Origin: Candidatus Methylomirabilis sp.
Lineage (GTDB): Bacteria > DYJV01
Assembly (NCBI GenBank): GCA_020722945.1
Contig: DYJV01000029.1
Span: 1 to 26,856 of the forward strand
Reading direction: 5' to 3'
Length of the DNA: 26,856 bases
Shown: positions 7,454 to 13,844 of the stretch, in pieces
Numbering within the stretch: position 1 is the first letter of the stretch
Layout: each line of letters starts with the position of its first letter
Notes under the pieces: generated by a model
What the model was told of the DNA's origin: nothing
What the model saw: the letters and a program-made list of their open reading frames with translations, nothing else
The model's database searches: none
Position numbers and translations under genes: made by a program

Positions 7454-7481
7454 TTGACAAATAATCTAAAGGATTTATATT
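7454..7481 (+). promoter_or_regulatory. Promoter of the DUF134-mrp operon
   Basis: Consensus TTGACA (7454-7459), a 16-bp spacer and TATATT (7476-7481) stand 28 nt ahead of the start codon. Expected initiation is near 7488, inside the palindrome at 7483-7494, so a protein bound there could block transcription. Confidence 0.6.
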
Positions 7482-7482
7482 A

Positions 7483-7494
7483 GAACTATAGTTC
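7483..7494 (+). promoter_or_regulatory. 12-bp palindrome, possible operator
   Basis: GAACTATAGTTC is a perfect 12-bp palindrome starting 1 bp downstream of the -10 box and spanning the predicted start site. The first gene encodes a helix-turn-helix protein, so autoregulation is a reasonable guess, not shown by the sequence. Confidence 0.35.
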
Positions 7495-7509
7495 AGTTGG
7501 TATTTTAAT

Positions 7510-7974
7510 ATGTCAAAACCGAAAAAAAACAGGTATGTAAAGTATCCACCATTTGTTGCATATTTTAAACCGCAGGGTGTTCCTATGTATAGTCTTGAGC
7601 AGGTCTCGCTTCATGTTGAGGAATACGAAGCCTTGAGATTGTCAGATTTTCAGGGAATGAGACATAATGAAGCGGCAAGCGAGATGAAAGTATCAAGGCC
7701 AACTTTTACAAGAATTATAAACAGTGCGCATAAAAAATTAGCAGACGCAATAACAAATGGAAAGGCTATAAGAGTTGAAGGAGGCAACTTTATATTAATG
7801 GACATGAGATTTTTTTGTGAAGATTGCAGAAATATATGGGAAATTGGAAATACTGATGCAATACCTGAGAATTGTCCGAAATGCGGTTCACAAAATATAG
7901 TTGATTTAAGCCATCGATTTATGCATGGTGGACATAATAGAGGCGGTTTTGGCCGCAGGCATAGAGGAGGTTAG
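7510..7974 (+). CDS. DUF134/UPF0251 family DNA-binding protein
   Basis: Predicted DNA-binding regulator of the DUF134 family, 154 aa. The N-terminal part shows the family pattern YFKPQGVP (18-25), then L-x-x-x-E-Y-E-A-L-R-L-x-D (about 34-46) and a helix-turn-helix around 49-78 with VSRPTFTRII as recognition helix. The C-terminal part has two cysteine pairs, Cys103-x2-Cys106 and Cys122-x2-Cys125, likely a zinc ribbon, followed by a Gly/His/Arg-rich tail (137-154) that could bind metal. It starts an operon with an Mrp ATPase 2 nt downstream; DUF134 proteins are often found near Mrp-like or nitrogenase-cofactor-like genes, so a role in sensing metal or Fe-S state is plausible. Confidence 0.88.
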   Translation: MSKPKKNRYVKYPPFVAYFKPQGVPMYSLEQVSLHVEEYEALRLSDFQGMRHNEAASEMKVSRPTFTRIINSAHKKLADAITNGKAIRVEGGNFILMDMRFFCEDCRNIWEIGNTDAIPENCPKCGSQNIVDLSHRFMHGGHNRGGFGRRHRGG

Positions 7975-7976
7975 AT

Positions 7977-8801
7977 ATGGCTGAAAATTTAAATTTTAAA
8001 ATGAATAATGAAAGAGAGAAGCAGGATAAAGCAATAAATGAGACTCTGAGGCAGATTAAGAACAAATTGATTGTTATGAGTGGGAAAGGTGGCGTGGGCA
8101 AAAGCACGCTGGCTGTTAATCTGGCAGTTGCTCTATCCGAACGAGGTTTAAAAGTGGGATTGATGGATATAGATTTTCATGGCCCAAATACTTTAAAAAT
8201 GTTAAATCTTGAAAATAAACATATACTTGCGGAAGGTGAAAATATTTTGCCATTGGAATATTCTAAAAATTTAGGAGTAGTTTCAATAGCATCAATGCTT
8301 GAAAATCCTGATACAGCAGTTATATGGCGAGGTCCTTTAAAAATTAGTGTTATAAAACAGTTTATTGCTAATGTTAAATGGAATGAGTTGGATTGGCTTA
8401 TAATAGATTCCCCGCCAGGGACAGGAGATGAGCCTTTGACTGTTGCACAGCTAATAAAAGATGCACAAGCATTAATAGTTACTACCCCCCAGGAAGTGTC
8501 ATTAATGGATATACGTAAATCAGTGGACTTTTGTAAAAAAATAAATATGAAAATTGTAGGAATTGTTGAAAATATGAGTTATCTTATTTGTCCCAAATGT
8601 GGGGAACGGATAGAAATTTTCAAAACAGGTGGTGGCAAGAAAACAGCAGAGAAATTGAACCTTAAATTTTTAGGTGCTATCCCTATGGAACCAGAAATAG
8701 TTGAAAATTCAGATAAAGGGGTTCCATATTTTTCAAAATTTAAGGATTCCGAGGCTGCAAAGATATTTAATAAAGCGGTAGATGTTATTTTAAATGGATA
8801 A
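7977..8801 (+). CDS. Mrp/NBP35-family ATPase, Fe-S cluster carrier
   Basis: P-loop ATPase of the Mrp/ApbC/NBP35 group that holds and transfers Fe-S clusters as a homodimer. The 274-aa protein has the deviant Walker A SGKGGVGKST (35-44), Walker B-like DIDFHGPN (64-71), the DSPPGTGDE switch (144-152) and the ENMSYLICPKCG segment whose Cys205 and Cys208 form the shared cluster site at the dimer interface. A short charged N-terminal extension (1-28) replaces the MIP18-like domain of many Mrp proteins. The gene is 2 nt after the DUF134 gene and overlaps the following 67-aa gene by 8 nt, a tight three-gene unit. Confidence 0.94.
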   Translation: MAENLNFKMNNEREKQDKAINETLRQIKNKLIVMSGKGGVGKSTLAVNLAVALSERGLKVGLMDIDFHGPNTLKMLNLENKHILAEGENILPLEYSKNLGVVSIASMLENPDTAVIWRGPLKISVIKQFIANVKWNELDWLIIDSPPGTGDEPLTVAQLIKDAQALIVTTPQEVSLMDIRKSVDFCKKINMKIVGIVENMSYLICPKCGERIEIFKTGGGKKTAEKLNLKFLGAIPMEPEIVENSDKGVPYFSKFKDSEAAKIFNKAVDVILNG

Positions 8802-8997
8802 AGAAAAAGTCTGCTTTTGGTATGAAGTATGTCCTATGAAACGATTTTATGAGCAAGGAAAGATTGACAAAAAGTGGGTTGCAAATTATTGTTTTGGAGA
8901 AAATAAAAAATGTGTAAGGTTTCAAATGGAGGAGAATGGTGAATACCATCCTGATAATATGCTCCCAGATGGAACGATAGATAAAACACTGGTATAA
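8794..8997 (+). CDS. Small four-cysteine protein, putative metal or Fe-S binding
   Basis: A 67-aa cytoplasmic protein with four cysteines at 7, 13, 33 and 40 (C-x5-C-x19-C-x6-C) and a strongly hydrophilic tail with HPDNMLPDGTI (52-62). I recall similar small proteins in anaerobes, sometimes mislabelled uracil-DNA glycosylase; there is no glycosylase domain here. The start codon lies inside the 3' end of mrp (8-nt overlap), so translation is probably coupled. The cysteine spacing and the Mrp partner suggest an Fe-S client or adaptor, which is inference. Confidence 0.82.
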   Translation: MDKEKVCFWYEVCPMKRFYEQGKIDKKWVANYCFGENKKCVRFQMEENGEYHPDNMLPDGTIDKTLV

Positions 8998-9027
8998 AAT
9001 TTTTTTGAAATCAATTTTGGAGAAGTT

Positions 9028-9054
9028 GTTACATTATAGATGTTGTTTTGTAAC
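9028..9054 (+). promoter_or_regulatory. Inverted repeat upstream of yggS
   Basis: GTTACA (9028-9033) and TGTAAC (9049-9054) form a 6-bp inverted repeat with a 15-bp spacer that contains a TATAGAT -10-like box (9035-9041). It sits in the 92-bp gap before yggS. It could be an operator over a promoter; no good -35 box is at the right distance. Confidence 0.2.
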
Positions 9055-9089
9055 AGAAGGTAAACATATTTAATCAACGGAGATTTCAA

Positions 9090-9743
9090 ATGATAAAGGA
9101 TAACGTGAGAAAAATATTGAGTGAGTTGCCTGATGGTGTAAAGATTGTTGCTGCTGCAAAAACACGAACCGCAGAAGAGGTTTTAGAGGCTATTGAAGCA
9201 GGCATAAAAATTATAGGCGAGAACTATATGCAGGATGCATTGAGTGTATATCCTAAAATAGGAAAAAAGGCAGAATGGCATTTTATTGGTCATCTACAGA
9301 AAAATAAGGTTAAAAAGGCTGTTGAGATTTTTGATATGATTGAGACTGTTGATTCCATTGGACTTGCAGAAGAGATAAACAAAAGGTGCAACAATATTAA
9401 TAAAATTATGCCAGTGTTGGTAGAGATTAACAGTGGAATGGAGGAACAAAAATTCGGGGTGTTGCCTGAAGATGCTGTAGAATTTGTAAAAAAGATTTCT
9501 CAATTTGAGAATATAAAAGTTATGGGACTTATGACTATGGGACCTAGGGTTGGTAACCCGGAAGATTCACGTATTTACTTTTCAGAAACTAAAAAAGTAT
9601 TTGATATGTTGACAGGGTTAAATCTTAAAAATGTAGAGATGAGGTATCTTTCAATGGGGATGACAAATTCATACAAAATTGCAATAGAAGTGGGTGCAAA
9701 TATGGTAAGAATTGGTACTCTTATTTTCGGTGAGAGAAAGTAG
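9090..9743 (+). CDS. yggS: YggS/PROSC-family PLP homeostasis protein
   Basis: Pyridoxal-phosphate-binding TIM-barrel protein that balances free PLP and amino-acid pools and has no known catalytic reaction. The 217-aa product shows the PLP lysine Lys24 in VAAAKTR, then GENYMQDA (59-66), WHFIGHLQKNK (about 72-82), GLMTMGP and the C-terminal phosphate-binding VRIGTLIFG. The SMGM signature is followed by TNS rather than the common S-x-D. An ATG at 9090 is preceded by ACGGAG at 8-13 nt, a usable ribosome site. It has its own gap upstream and repeat-rich sequence downstream, so it is probably transcribed alone. Confidence 0.95.
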   Translation: MIKDNVRKILSELPDGVKIVAAAKTRTAEEVLEAIEAGIKIIGENYMQDALSVYPKIGKKAEWHFIGHLQKNKVKKAVEIFDMIETVDSIGLAEEINKRCNNINKIMPVLVEINSGMEEQKFGVLPEDAVEFVKKISQFENIKVMGLMTMGPRVGNPEDSRIYFSETKKVFDMLTGLNLKNVEMRYLSMGMTNSYKIAIEVGANMVRIGTLIFGERK

Positions 9744-9750
9744 ATTATTA

Positions 9751-9778
9751 GTTTAAAGTTTAAGGTTTAGGGTTTAGA
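9751..9778 (+). repeat. Four tandem heptamers GTTTARR
   Basis: Directly after yggS the sequence reads GTTTAAA, GTTTAAG, GTTTAGG, GTTTAGA without gaps. The same heptamer occurs as GTTTAGA-GTTTAG at 26844-26856, running off the window end, so the unit recurs in this genome. Confidence 0.75.
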
Positions 9779-9793
9779 GTAGTGCGACGCTAA

Positions 9794-9864
9794 AAGTCCC
9801 GAAGGGACTTCACGGTGACCTACTATTTTACTTGTGTGCAACCTACGGCTTAAACCGTAGGTTG
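9794..9864 (+). repeat. Pair of REP-like hairpins
   Basis: Two perfect palindromes lie side by side in the gap after yggS: arms AAGTCCC and GGGACTT around GAA (9794-9810), and arms CAACCTACGG and CCGTAGGTTG around a six-base loop (9839-9864). Such paired short hairpins resemble REP elements spread by IS200/IS605-like tyrosine transposases. No transposase is in the window, and the elements may also stop transcription. Confidence 0.55.
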
Positions 9865-9884
9865 TGTAGGGGGAGGAAGTAAAT

Positions 9885-10028
9885 CATTATCGCAAACTTA
9901 AGGGAAAATTGGGCACATGTCATTCCCGCCCCTGTATGCACAGGGGTAAACTCCTGCGGGAATCTCGTAAAAACTTTGTTAAATTCAAATAACTTTCATT
10001 CGTAGTAGTGCTTTAAGCGCATCGTCAT
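9885..10028 (+). mobile_element. MITE family A, truncated copy 1
   Basis: This begins with the family A end CATTATCGCAAACTTAAG and carries the inner hairpin with arms ATTCCCGC (9922-9929) and GCGGGAAT (9956-9963) enclosing a smaller CCCCTG/CAGGGG stem. It then matches copy 2 (reverse orientation) through the segment ending TAGTGCTTTAA, near 10015. After that only a short ATCGTCA match remains and the far inverted end is missing, so the copy has lost its right part. It abuts the 3' end of the membrane-protein gene at 10040 and may serve as its terminator. Confidence 0.7.
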
Positions 10029-10039
10029 AACGACCAGGA

Positions 10040-10978
10040 TTATTTAATCTGTTTTGCTGAGGGGTCTTTATAGAATATAAATAGAGATATAATCAGCACC
10101 ACAATTATTGTTTCAATCAAAAAGTTTATTCTTGCATTATCAATTACAATATCATGTATTGAATACCATATTTTGAACCCAAGATAATTTAGCACTTTAT
10201 AATCCGTATAGAAATATTTTTGTGGTATAACTTTTGCGGGAGATACATTGTCCCCCAGATGATTAACAACTGTTCTGCCGCTACTGTAAGCATAGATGAC
10301 ATTTTTATCTTCCGCAAGTTTTTGGCTCAAATAAGTTATCCTTTTCATATTATATTGTCTTAGGCTCTTATACCAGTCTCTTGCTATATCAACATATACT
10401 TGTTTTTTTATTTGAACATTGTTATCCATATCATAGAACAGTTTTGGAAATAATGGTGAAACAATTAGAACCATTGTTATTGCAACAATAGAGACTGATA
10501 TAATTCTGCCAAGTTGAGCAATTCTTTTTGCAGACTCATCATCTTCTTTGCTACTCTTAAATATTTTTAATATTCTCAATATTCTTAATACTCTTGCTAC
10601 CCTCAATATTTTGGTTACTTTTAATATATTAAGCATACCAAGAAATGGAAGTGCAATTAATTTACCAGGCCAGAACATACCAATCATAATAGGGCCTGAA
10701 TTAAAAAGTATTAAAGGCACTGAACTTACAAAATCAACCCATCCTTTTTCGTATAGAAAATAGTTTATCCATCCCTTCTCTTTAGGTGCAATAATTGAAC
10801 GTATTGTAAATTCAATAGTAAAAATCAAGTCAAAGAGAAAACCAACAATAAGTAAAGCACCTCTTGCACTTATACTCCATACAAATATTCTACTTAAATC
10901 TTCTACAAATATTTCAACTATGGCTAAAATAATCATTATAACCATAAAACTTTCCCAAAATACTCTTTTTTTTGTCAT
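10040..10978 (-). CDS. Voltage-sensor-like membrane protein with large extracytoplasmic domain, no pore motif
   Basis: A 312-aa membrane protein with an ion-channel-like start. Predicted helices: S1 about 9-28, S2 39-62, S3 79-95, S4 118-141, then 157-176 and 285-303. S4 carries a basic residue at every third position from 120 to 141 (K120, K123, R126, R129, R132, R135, K138, K141), the hallmark of a voltage sensor. Where a channel has a short pore loop and selectivity filter between S5 and S6, this protein has about 108 soluble residues (177-284), predicted outside the membrane, with Cache-like features. I see no filter sequence. AGGAGG precedes the ATG. It follows an exported-protein gene by 28 nt on the same strand. 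Function unknown: voltage-linked sensor or atypical channel. Confidence 0.78.
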   Translation of the reverse strand: MTKKRVFWESFMVIMIILAIVEIFVEDLSRIFVWSISARGALLIVGFLFDLIFTIEFTIRSIIAPKEKGWINYFLYEKGWVDFVSSVPLILFNSGPIMIGMFWPGKLIALPFLGMLNILKVTKILRVARVLRILRILKIFKSSKEDDESAKRIAQLGRIISVSIVAITMVLIVSPLFPKLFYDMDNNVQIKKQVYVDIARDWYKSLRQYNMKRITYLSQKLAEDKNVIYAYSSGRTVVNHLGDNVSPAKVIPQKYFYTDYKVLNYLGFKIWYSIHDIVIDNARINFLIETIIVVLIISLFIFYKDPSAKQIK

Positions 10979-11006
10979 AGCAAACCTCCTTTAATTATTA
11001 CTACTT

Positions 11007-11705
11007 TTATTTTGCAAAATCATCGTTTGACAATGGGATGATAGATTTTGCGATTAAAGAACCTTTAACATTAAGTTGCTCTTTATTTCCTTGAGTCCAT
11101 ACTATTGAAAATTTATCAGGGGAATGAAATTTATCTTGTCCCATTTTTTCTTCCAAACTTTTTATTATTCCCTCGTTATCAATAAACGAACTTAAAAAGT
11201 CTATAACACTTGTTTTACTAAAACTTTTTATTTGTGTATCTTCACTACTTAACACTTCTTTTGAGTAATAAAATTCAATTTTGTATTGCTGTTTTCCGCC
11301 AAAAGTTTCAGGCAGCTCCAAATTTATTGTTACAATTATATTAGATTTTTTTCTCACAATTTTTATATTAATCTTTTTTTTAGATATTAGCGAGTATTCG
11401 TCTTCTAATGATGTTGATATCCAGTCACCTGATTCAGAGGTGAAAATATATTTTTTACCTTTACTAAAATCAATAATTGTATCTTTTTCATCTAAATCTG
11501 GGAATGGATTCCCTGCTTCCTGATAGAACATATTTCCTGTTAATCGTTTTTTTTCTGATGCAAGCATAACTCTTAAATTGCCCTTTAATTTTGTTCCCCC
11601 TACAGAAGTCCCACTGAAACTATAATCGGCAAGATAGCCGGTCTCACAAAAAACAGGAGAAATAGAAAAGAAAATAACAGAGAAAATCATAACTAATATT
11701 TTCAT
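11007..11705 (-). CDS. Exported protein of unknown function
   Basis: A 232-aa protein with a clear N-terminal signal peptide (positive MK, hydrophobic 3-16, cleavage probably around 18-21). The Cys at 20 is preceded by PVF, which is a poor lipobox, so a lipoprotein is unlikely. The mature part is rich in beta-strand-like alternation (LKGNLRVMLASEKKRL, INIKIVRKK, NIIVTINLEL) and resembles periplasmic beta-sandwich or DUF4412-like proteins, but I do not recognise the family. AAGGAGA lies 8 nt before the ATG. It is 28 nt upstream of the voltage-sensor gene, and the outside domain of that protein could be its partner (inference). A MITE ends 27 bp upstream of its start codon. Confidence 0.8.
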   Translation of the reverse strand: MKILVMIFSVIFFSISPVFCETGYLADYSFSGTSVGGTKLKGNLRVMLASEKKRLTGNMFYQEAGNPFPDLDEKDTIIDFSKGKKYIFTSESGDWISTSLEDEYSLISKKKINIKIVRKKSNIIVTINLELPETFGGKQQYKIEFYYSKEVLSSEDTQIKSFSKTSVIDFLSSFIDNEGIIKSLEEKMGQDKFHSPDKFSIVWTQGNKEQLNVKGSLIAKSIIPLSNDDFAK

Positions 11706-11732
11706 AGTTGTCTCCTTAAATGTTTATATAAT

Positions 11733-11917
11733 AGAGTTGTTGCATAATTCATTATTTTGTAAAAATAAGGCCGTTGTCATTCCTGCCCCTGTATGCACAG
11801 GGGGTAAACTCCTGCAGGAATCTCCTCGATTTTTCTCATAAAATCGTAAATTATCAGATATGAGACCCCTGCATTCGCAGGGGTGACATGGTGCCAAATT
11901 AATTATGCAACAACTCT
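11733..11917 (+). mobile_element. MITE family B, 185 bp with 17-bp perfect inverted ends
   Basis: Ends AGAGTTGTTGCATAATT (11733-11749) and AATTATGCAACAACTCT (11901-11917) are perfect inverted repeats, flanked on both sides by AAT (11730-11732, 11918-11920), a possible 3-bp target duplication. Inside are two hairpin modules also found in the family A elements at 9885 and 13591: the TGTCATTCC-type hairpin and the GAGACCCCTG-type hairpin. It has no coding capacity. It lies between the rnfC-like gene and the exported-protein gene, so the latter's promoter is inside or just outside the element (TATATAA at 11725-11731, minus strand, is a -10 candidate). Confidence 0.85.
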
Positions 11918-11961
11918 AATGATAAATATATAACTATTAATTTTAAATTTCAAGTTATTTT

Positions 11962-13293
11962 TTATGATTCTATTAAAATATAATCATCTGCGATTTCTGT
12001 AATAGTCCCTGTGATACTTGAATGCAGATTTGCACTCATTTTTCCTTGAGGTATTTCAGCTATAATATCCCCTTTTGATACTTTATCGCTTTTTTTTACC
12101 CTTAATTCAGGTGCAGCACCTATATTCTGTTTTATACTGATTTTAACTTTTTTGATTGAAGGTTCTGTTTCTGTTAAAGGGGCGGGGTGTTCAAACTTTT
12201 TTACATCTATTCGTCTTACAAGTTTATCAATAGGTGCTCGTCTATATTTATACATTTCATGCACATTTTTTACCTCTTTTTTTGCATAAGGATTTTTTAT
12301 TTTATGTTTTACTAATTGTTCTTTAAGAAAATGGAAAATATCTTTTGGGGATAACAGCATTGGGCAGGCATAATAACTGCATACCCCACACTCGGAGCAG
12401 AGATAGGCTTCAGTATAAGAATTTAAGTTTGTTTCGTTCATATAACTTATTTTTCGCATCATTAGATGAGGTTTTAAATCACTATGGCCGAGAAGATATC
12501 TGGAACAGTATTCAGTGCAGAGTGAACATTGTTCGCATGCACTTCTTGAATGTGCTATACTTACATATATACTCTCTTGCTTTCTTTTTATAAGGGTATG
12601 TTCTTGTGGAAAAATTAGTATGCCGTTTGTTGTTTTTTTTATAGAATCATTTTCAGTAGTCAATTTCCCCATCATTGGTCCACCGTCTATTATAATATAA
12701 TCTTTAGCATTAGTGCCACCAGCAAATTTAATTGCGTCACTAATTATAGTCCCTATAGGTAGTTTTATTGTCTGCGGGTATTTTACTGCTCCACCAATTG
12801 TAACCCATCTTTCTGTTACAGGTTTCCCCTCAAGTGCTTCTGATATATGCAGGACTGTTCCAACATTATCAACAATCACACCAACGTCCAGGGGGATACC
12901 ACCTTCTGGAACAATTCTTCCTGTGCAGTTGTAAACGATATCCTGTTCATCTCCTGCTGGATAGACATTTTCTAAAAATTTTATTTCAATGAATGGCTTC
13001 TCTTTTATTAATTTTTGAAGTGATTTTACAGCCTCTGTATATTTTTTTTTAATTGCGATAAAAGATTTTTTTGCATTAACCATATTATGAATGATTTCAA
13101 GGGTAGATACAATTTTATATGAGTATTTGGCTGCTATTTGTTGGTCAACCCTCAAAAGTGGTTCACATTCAGCAATATTAAGGATAAAGTATTCTGCTTG
13201 TGCATTCAATTTTATATGTGTTGGGAATCCCGCCCCACCTGCACCAACTATTCCGGCACTTTTAATTTTTGCTATAAAATCAGATTTTTCCAT
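11962..13293 (-). CDS. PduS/RnfC-like Fe-S flavoprotein (SLBB domain, electron transfer)
   Basis: Respiratory-complex-I-like electron-transfer protein. From memory it aligns along its whole 443 aa with PduS, the corrin reductase of propanediol microcompartments: N-terminal GAGGAGFPTHIKL (17-29) flavin/NADH region, AECEPLLRVD (41-50), YPAGDEQ (111-117), an SLBB segment (about 175-210, with IDGGPMMGK), two [4Fe-4S] motifs (Cys253-256-259-263 and Cys299-302-305-310), APLTETEP and a C-terminal barrel-sandwich. PrdC of proline reductase and RnfC share this fold. Nothing else of a pdu, eut, prd or rnf cluster is in the window; instead hypC ends directly at its start codon (adjacent, no gap). Role: moving electrons from NADH to a redox partner not seen here. 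Confidence 0.88.
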   Translation of the reverse strand: MEKSDFIAKIKSAGIVGAGGAGFPTHIKLNAQAEYFILNIAECEPLLRVDQQIAAKYSYKIVSTLEIIHNMVNAKKSFIAIKKKYTEAVKSLQKLIKEKPFIEIKFLENVYPAGDEQDIVYNCTGRIVPEGGIPLDVGVIVDNVGTVLHISEALEGKPVTERWVTIGGAVKYPQTIKLPIGTIISDAIKFAGGTNAKDYIIIDGGPMMGKLTTENDSIKKTTNGILIFPQEHTLIKRKQESIYVSIAHSRSACEQCSLCTEYCSRYLLGHSDLKPHLMMRKISYMNETNLNSYTEAYLCSECGVCSYYACPMLLSPKDIFHFLKEQLVKHKIKNPYAKKEVKNVHEMYKYRRAPIDKLVRRIDVKKFEHPAPLTETEPSIKKVKISIKQNIGAAPELRVKKSDKVSKGDIIAEIPQGKMSANLHSSITGTITEIADDYILIES

Positions 13294-13509
13294 CTATGAT
13301 TTCATCTCTTTAATTAAATTTATCATATCTTCTGCTTCTTTTAAATCAAGTTTATTAATAGCAAATCCTGTATGAACAATCACATAATCACCGACTTTTA
13401 TATCATCAATCAGAGTAGTCAAAACTTCTCTTTCTACTCCGCCTAATTCAGCAATATATTTTGAGTCATCAATCTTTTTCTTTATTCTCATTGGTACGCC
13501 TAAACACAT
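13294..13509 (-). CDS. hypC: HypC/HupF hydrogenase maturation chaperone
   Basis: Small chaperone that with HypD carries the Fe(CN)2CO unit into [NiFe] hydrogenase. The 71-aa protein begins MCLGVPMRI, with the essential Cys2, and has the family VGDYVIVHTGFAI strand (41-53) and an acidic C-terminal helix. Its stop codon is directly followed by the ATG of the PduS-like gene, so the two are co-translated. No other hyp or hydrogenase structural gene is in the window. A TTGATT-N16-TATATT promoter ends 6 nt before the ATG, giving a leaderless arrangement; there is no Shine-Dalgarno. Confidence 0.95.
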   Translation of the reverse strand: MCLGVPMRIKKKIDDSKYIAELGGVEREVLTTLIDDIKVGDYVIVHTGFAINKLDLKEAEDMINLIKEMKS

Positions 13510-13515
13510 ATATGT

Positions 13516-13543
13516 AATATAACAAAATTTAGTTGAAAATCAA
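13516..13543 (-). promoter_or_regulatory. hypC promoter, start codon at predicted +1
   Basis: On the minus strand TTGATT (13538-13543), a 16-bp spacer, TATATT (13516-13521), then ACATAT and the hypC ATG. Transcription should start at or within one base of the start codon, so the mRNA would have no leader. Confidence 0.6.
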
Positions 13544-13590
13544 ACTATATATAATATATTTGTAAATAGTGGTAGAGGTGAGGTTTAAGT

Positions 13591-13807
13591 CATTATTGTA
13601 AACTTAAGGACTCTCAACTGTCACCCCTGCGAATGCAGGGGTCTCGTTAGACTTAAAATTTGATATTTTTTAGTGTGACGATAGTAGAAAACGAGATTTA
13701 AAGCACTATTACGAATGAAAGTTATTTGAATTTAACAAAGTTCTTACGAGATTCCCGCATTCGCGGGAATGACATGTGCCGAGTTTTCGCTTAAGTTTAC
13801 GATAATG
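13591..13807 (-). mobile_element. MITE family A, complete copy 2 (217 bp)
   Basis: Ends CATTATTGTAAACTTAAG (13591-13608) and CTTAAGTTTACGATAATG (13790-13807) are inverted repeats with one mismatch in 18. The interior holds both hairpin modules (CCCCTGC/GCAGGGG near 13624-13643 and TTCCCGC/GCGGGAA near 13752-13769) plus an AT-rich middle that matches copy 1 at 9885 in reverse orientation. No ORF and no clear target duplication. It fills most of the 335-bp gap between hypC and moaC and ends 25 bp before the moaC -10 box, so it may influence that promoter. Confidence 0.85.
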
Positions 13808-13828
13808 AGATATATCTGTCCCCTGAGT

Positions 13829-13837
13829 TGGTATAAA
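13829..13837 (+). promoter_or_regulatory. Extended -10 promoter of moaC-MOSC
   Basis: TG-G-TATAAA (13829-13837) is an extended -10 element; the ATG at 13845 lies 7 nt after it. No -35 box is evident, as expected for extended -10 promoters, and no ribosome site precedes the ATG, so a leaderless mRNA is likely. Confidence 0.45.
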
Positions 13838-13844
13838 TAGACTT

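Noticed and set aside
7488-7501. tRNA D-arm-like sequence TAGTTCAGTTGGTA
   Set aside because: No anticodon arm, T arm or acceptor stem follows; the bases belong to the palindrome and the leader of the DUF134 gene.
8794-8997. Uracil-DNA glycosylase label for the 67-aa protein
   Set aside because: Far too short and without any glycosylase motif; the label sometimes attached to such small proteins appears to be an annotation error.
9744-10039. CRISPR-like array in the gap after yggS
   Set aside because: The palindromes differ from each other and no equal-length spacers exist; they are REP- and MITE-type repeats.
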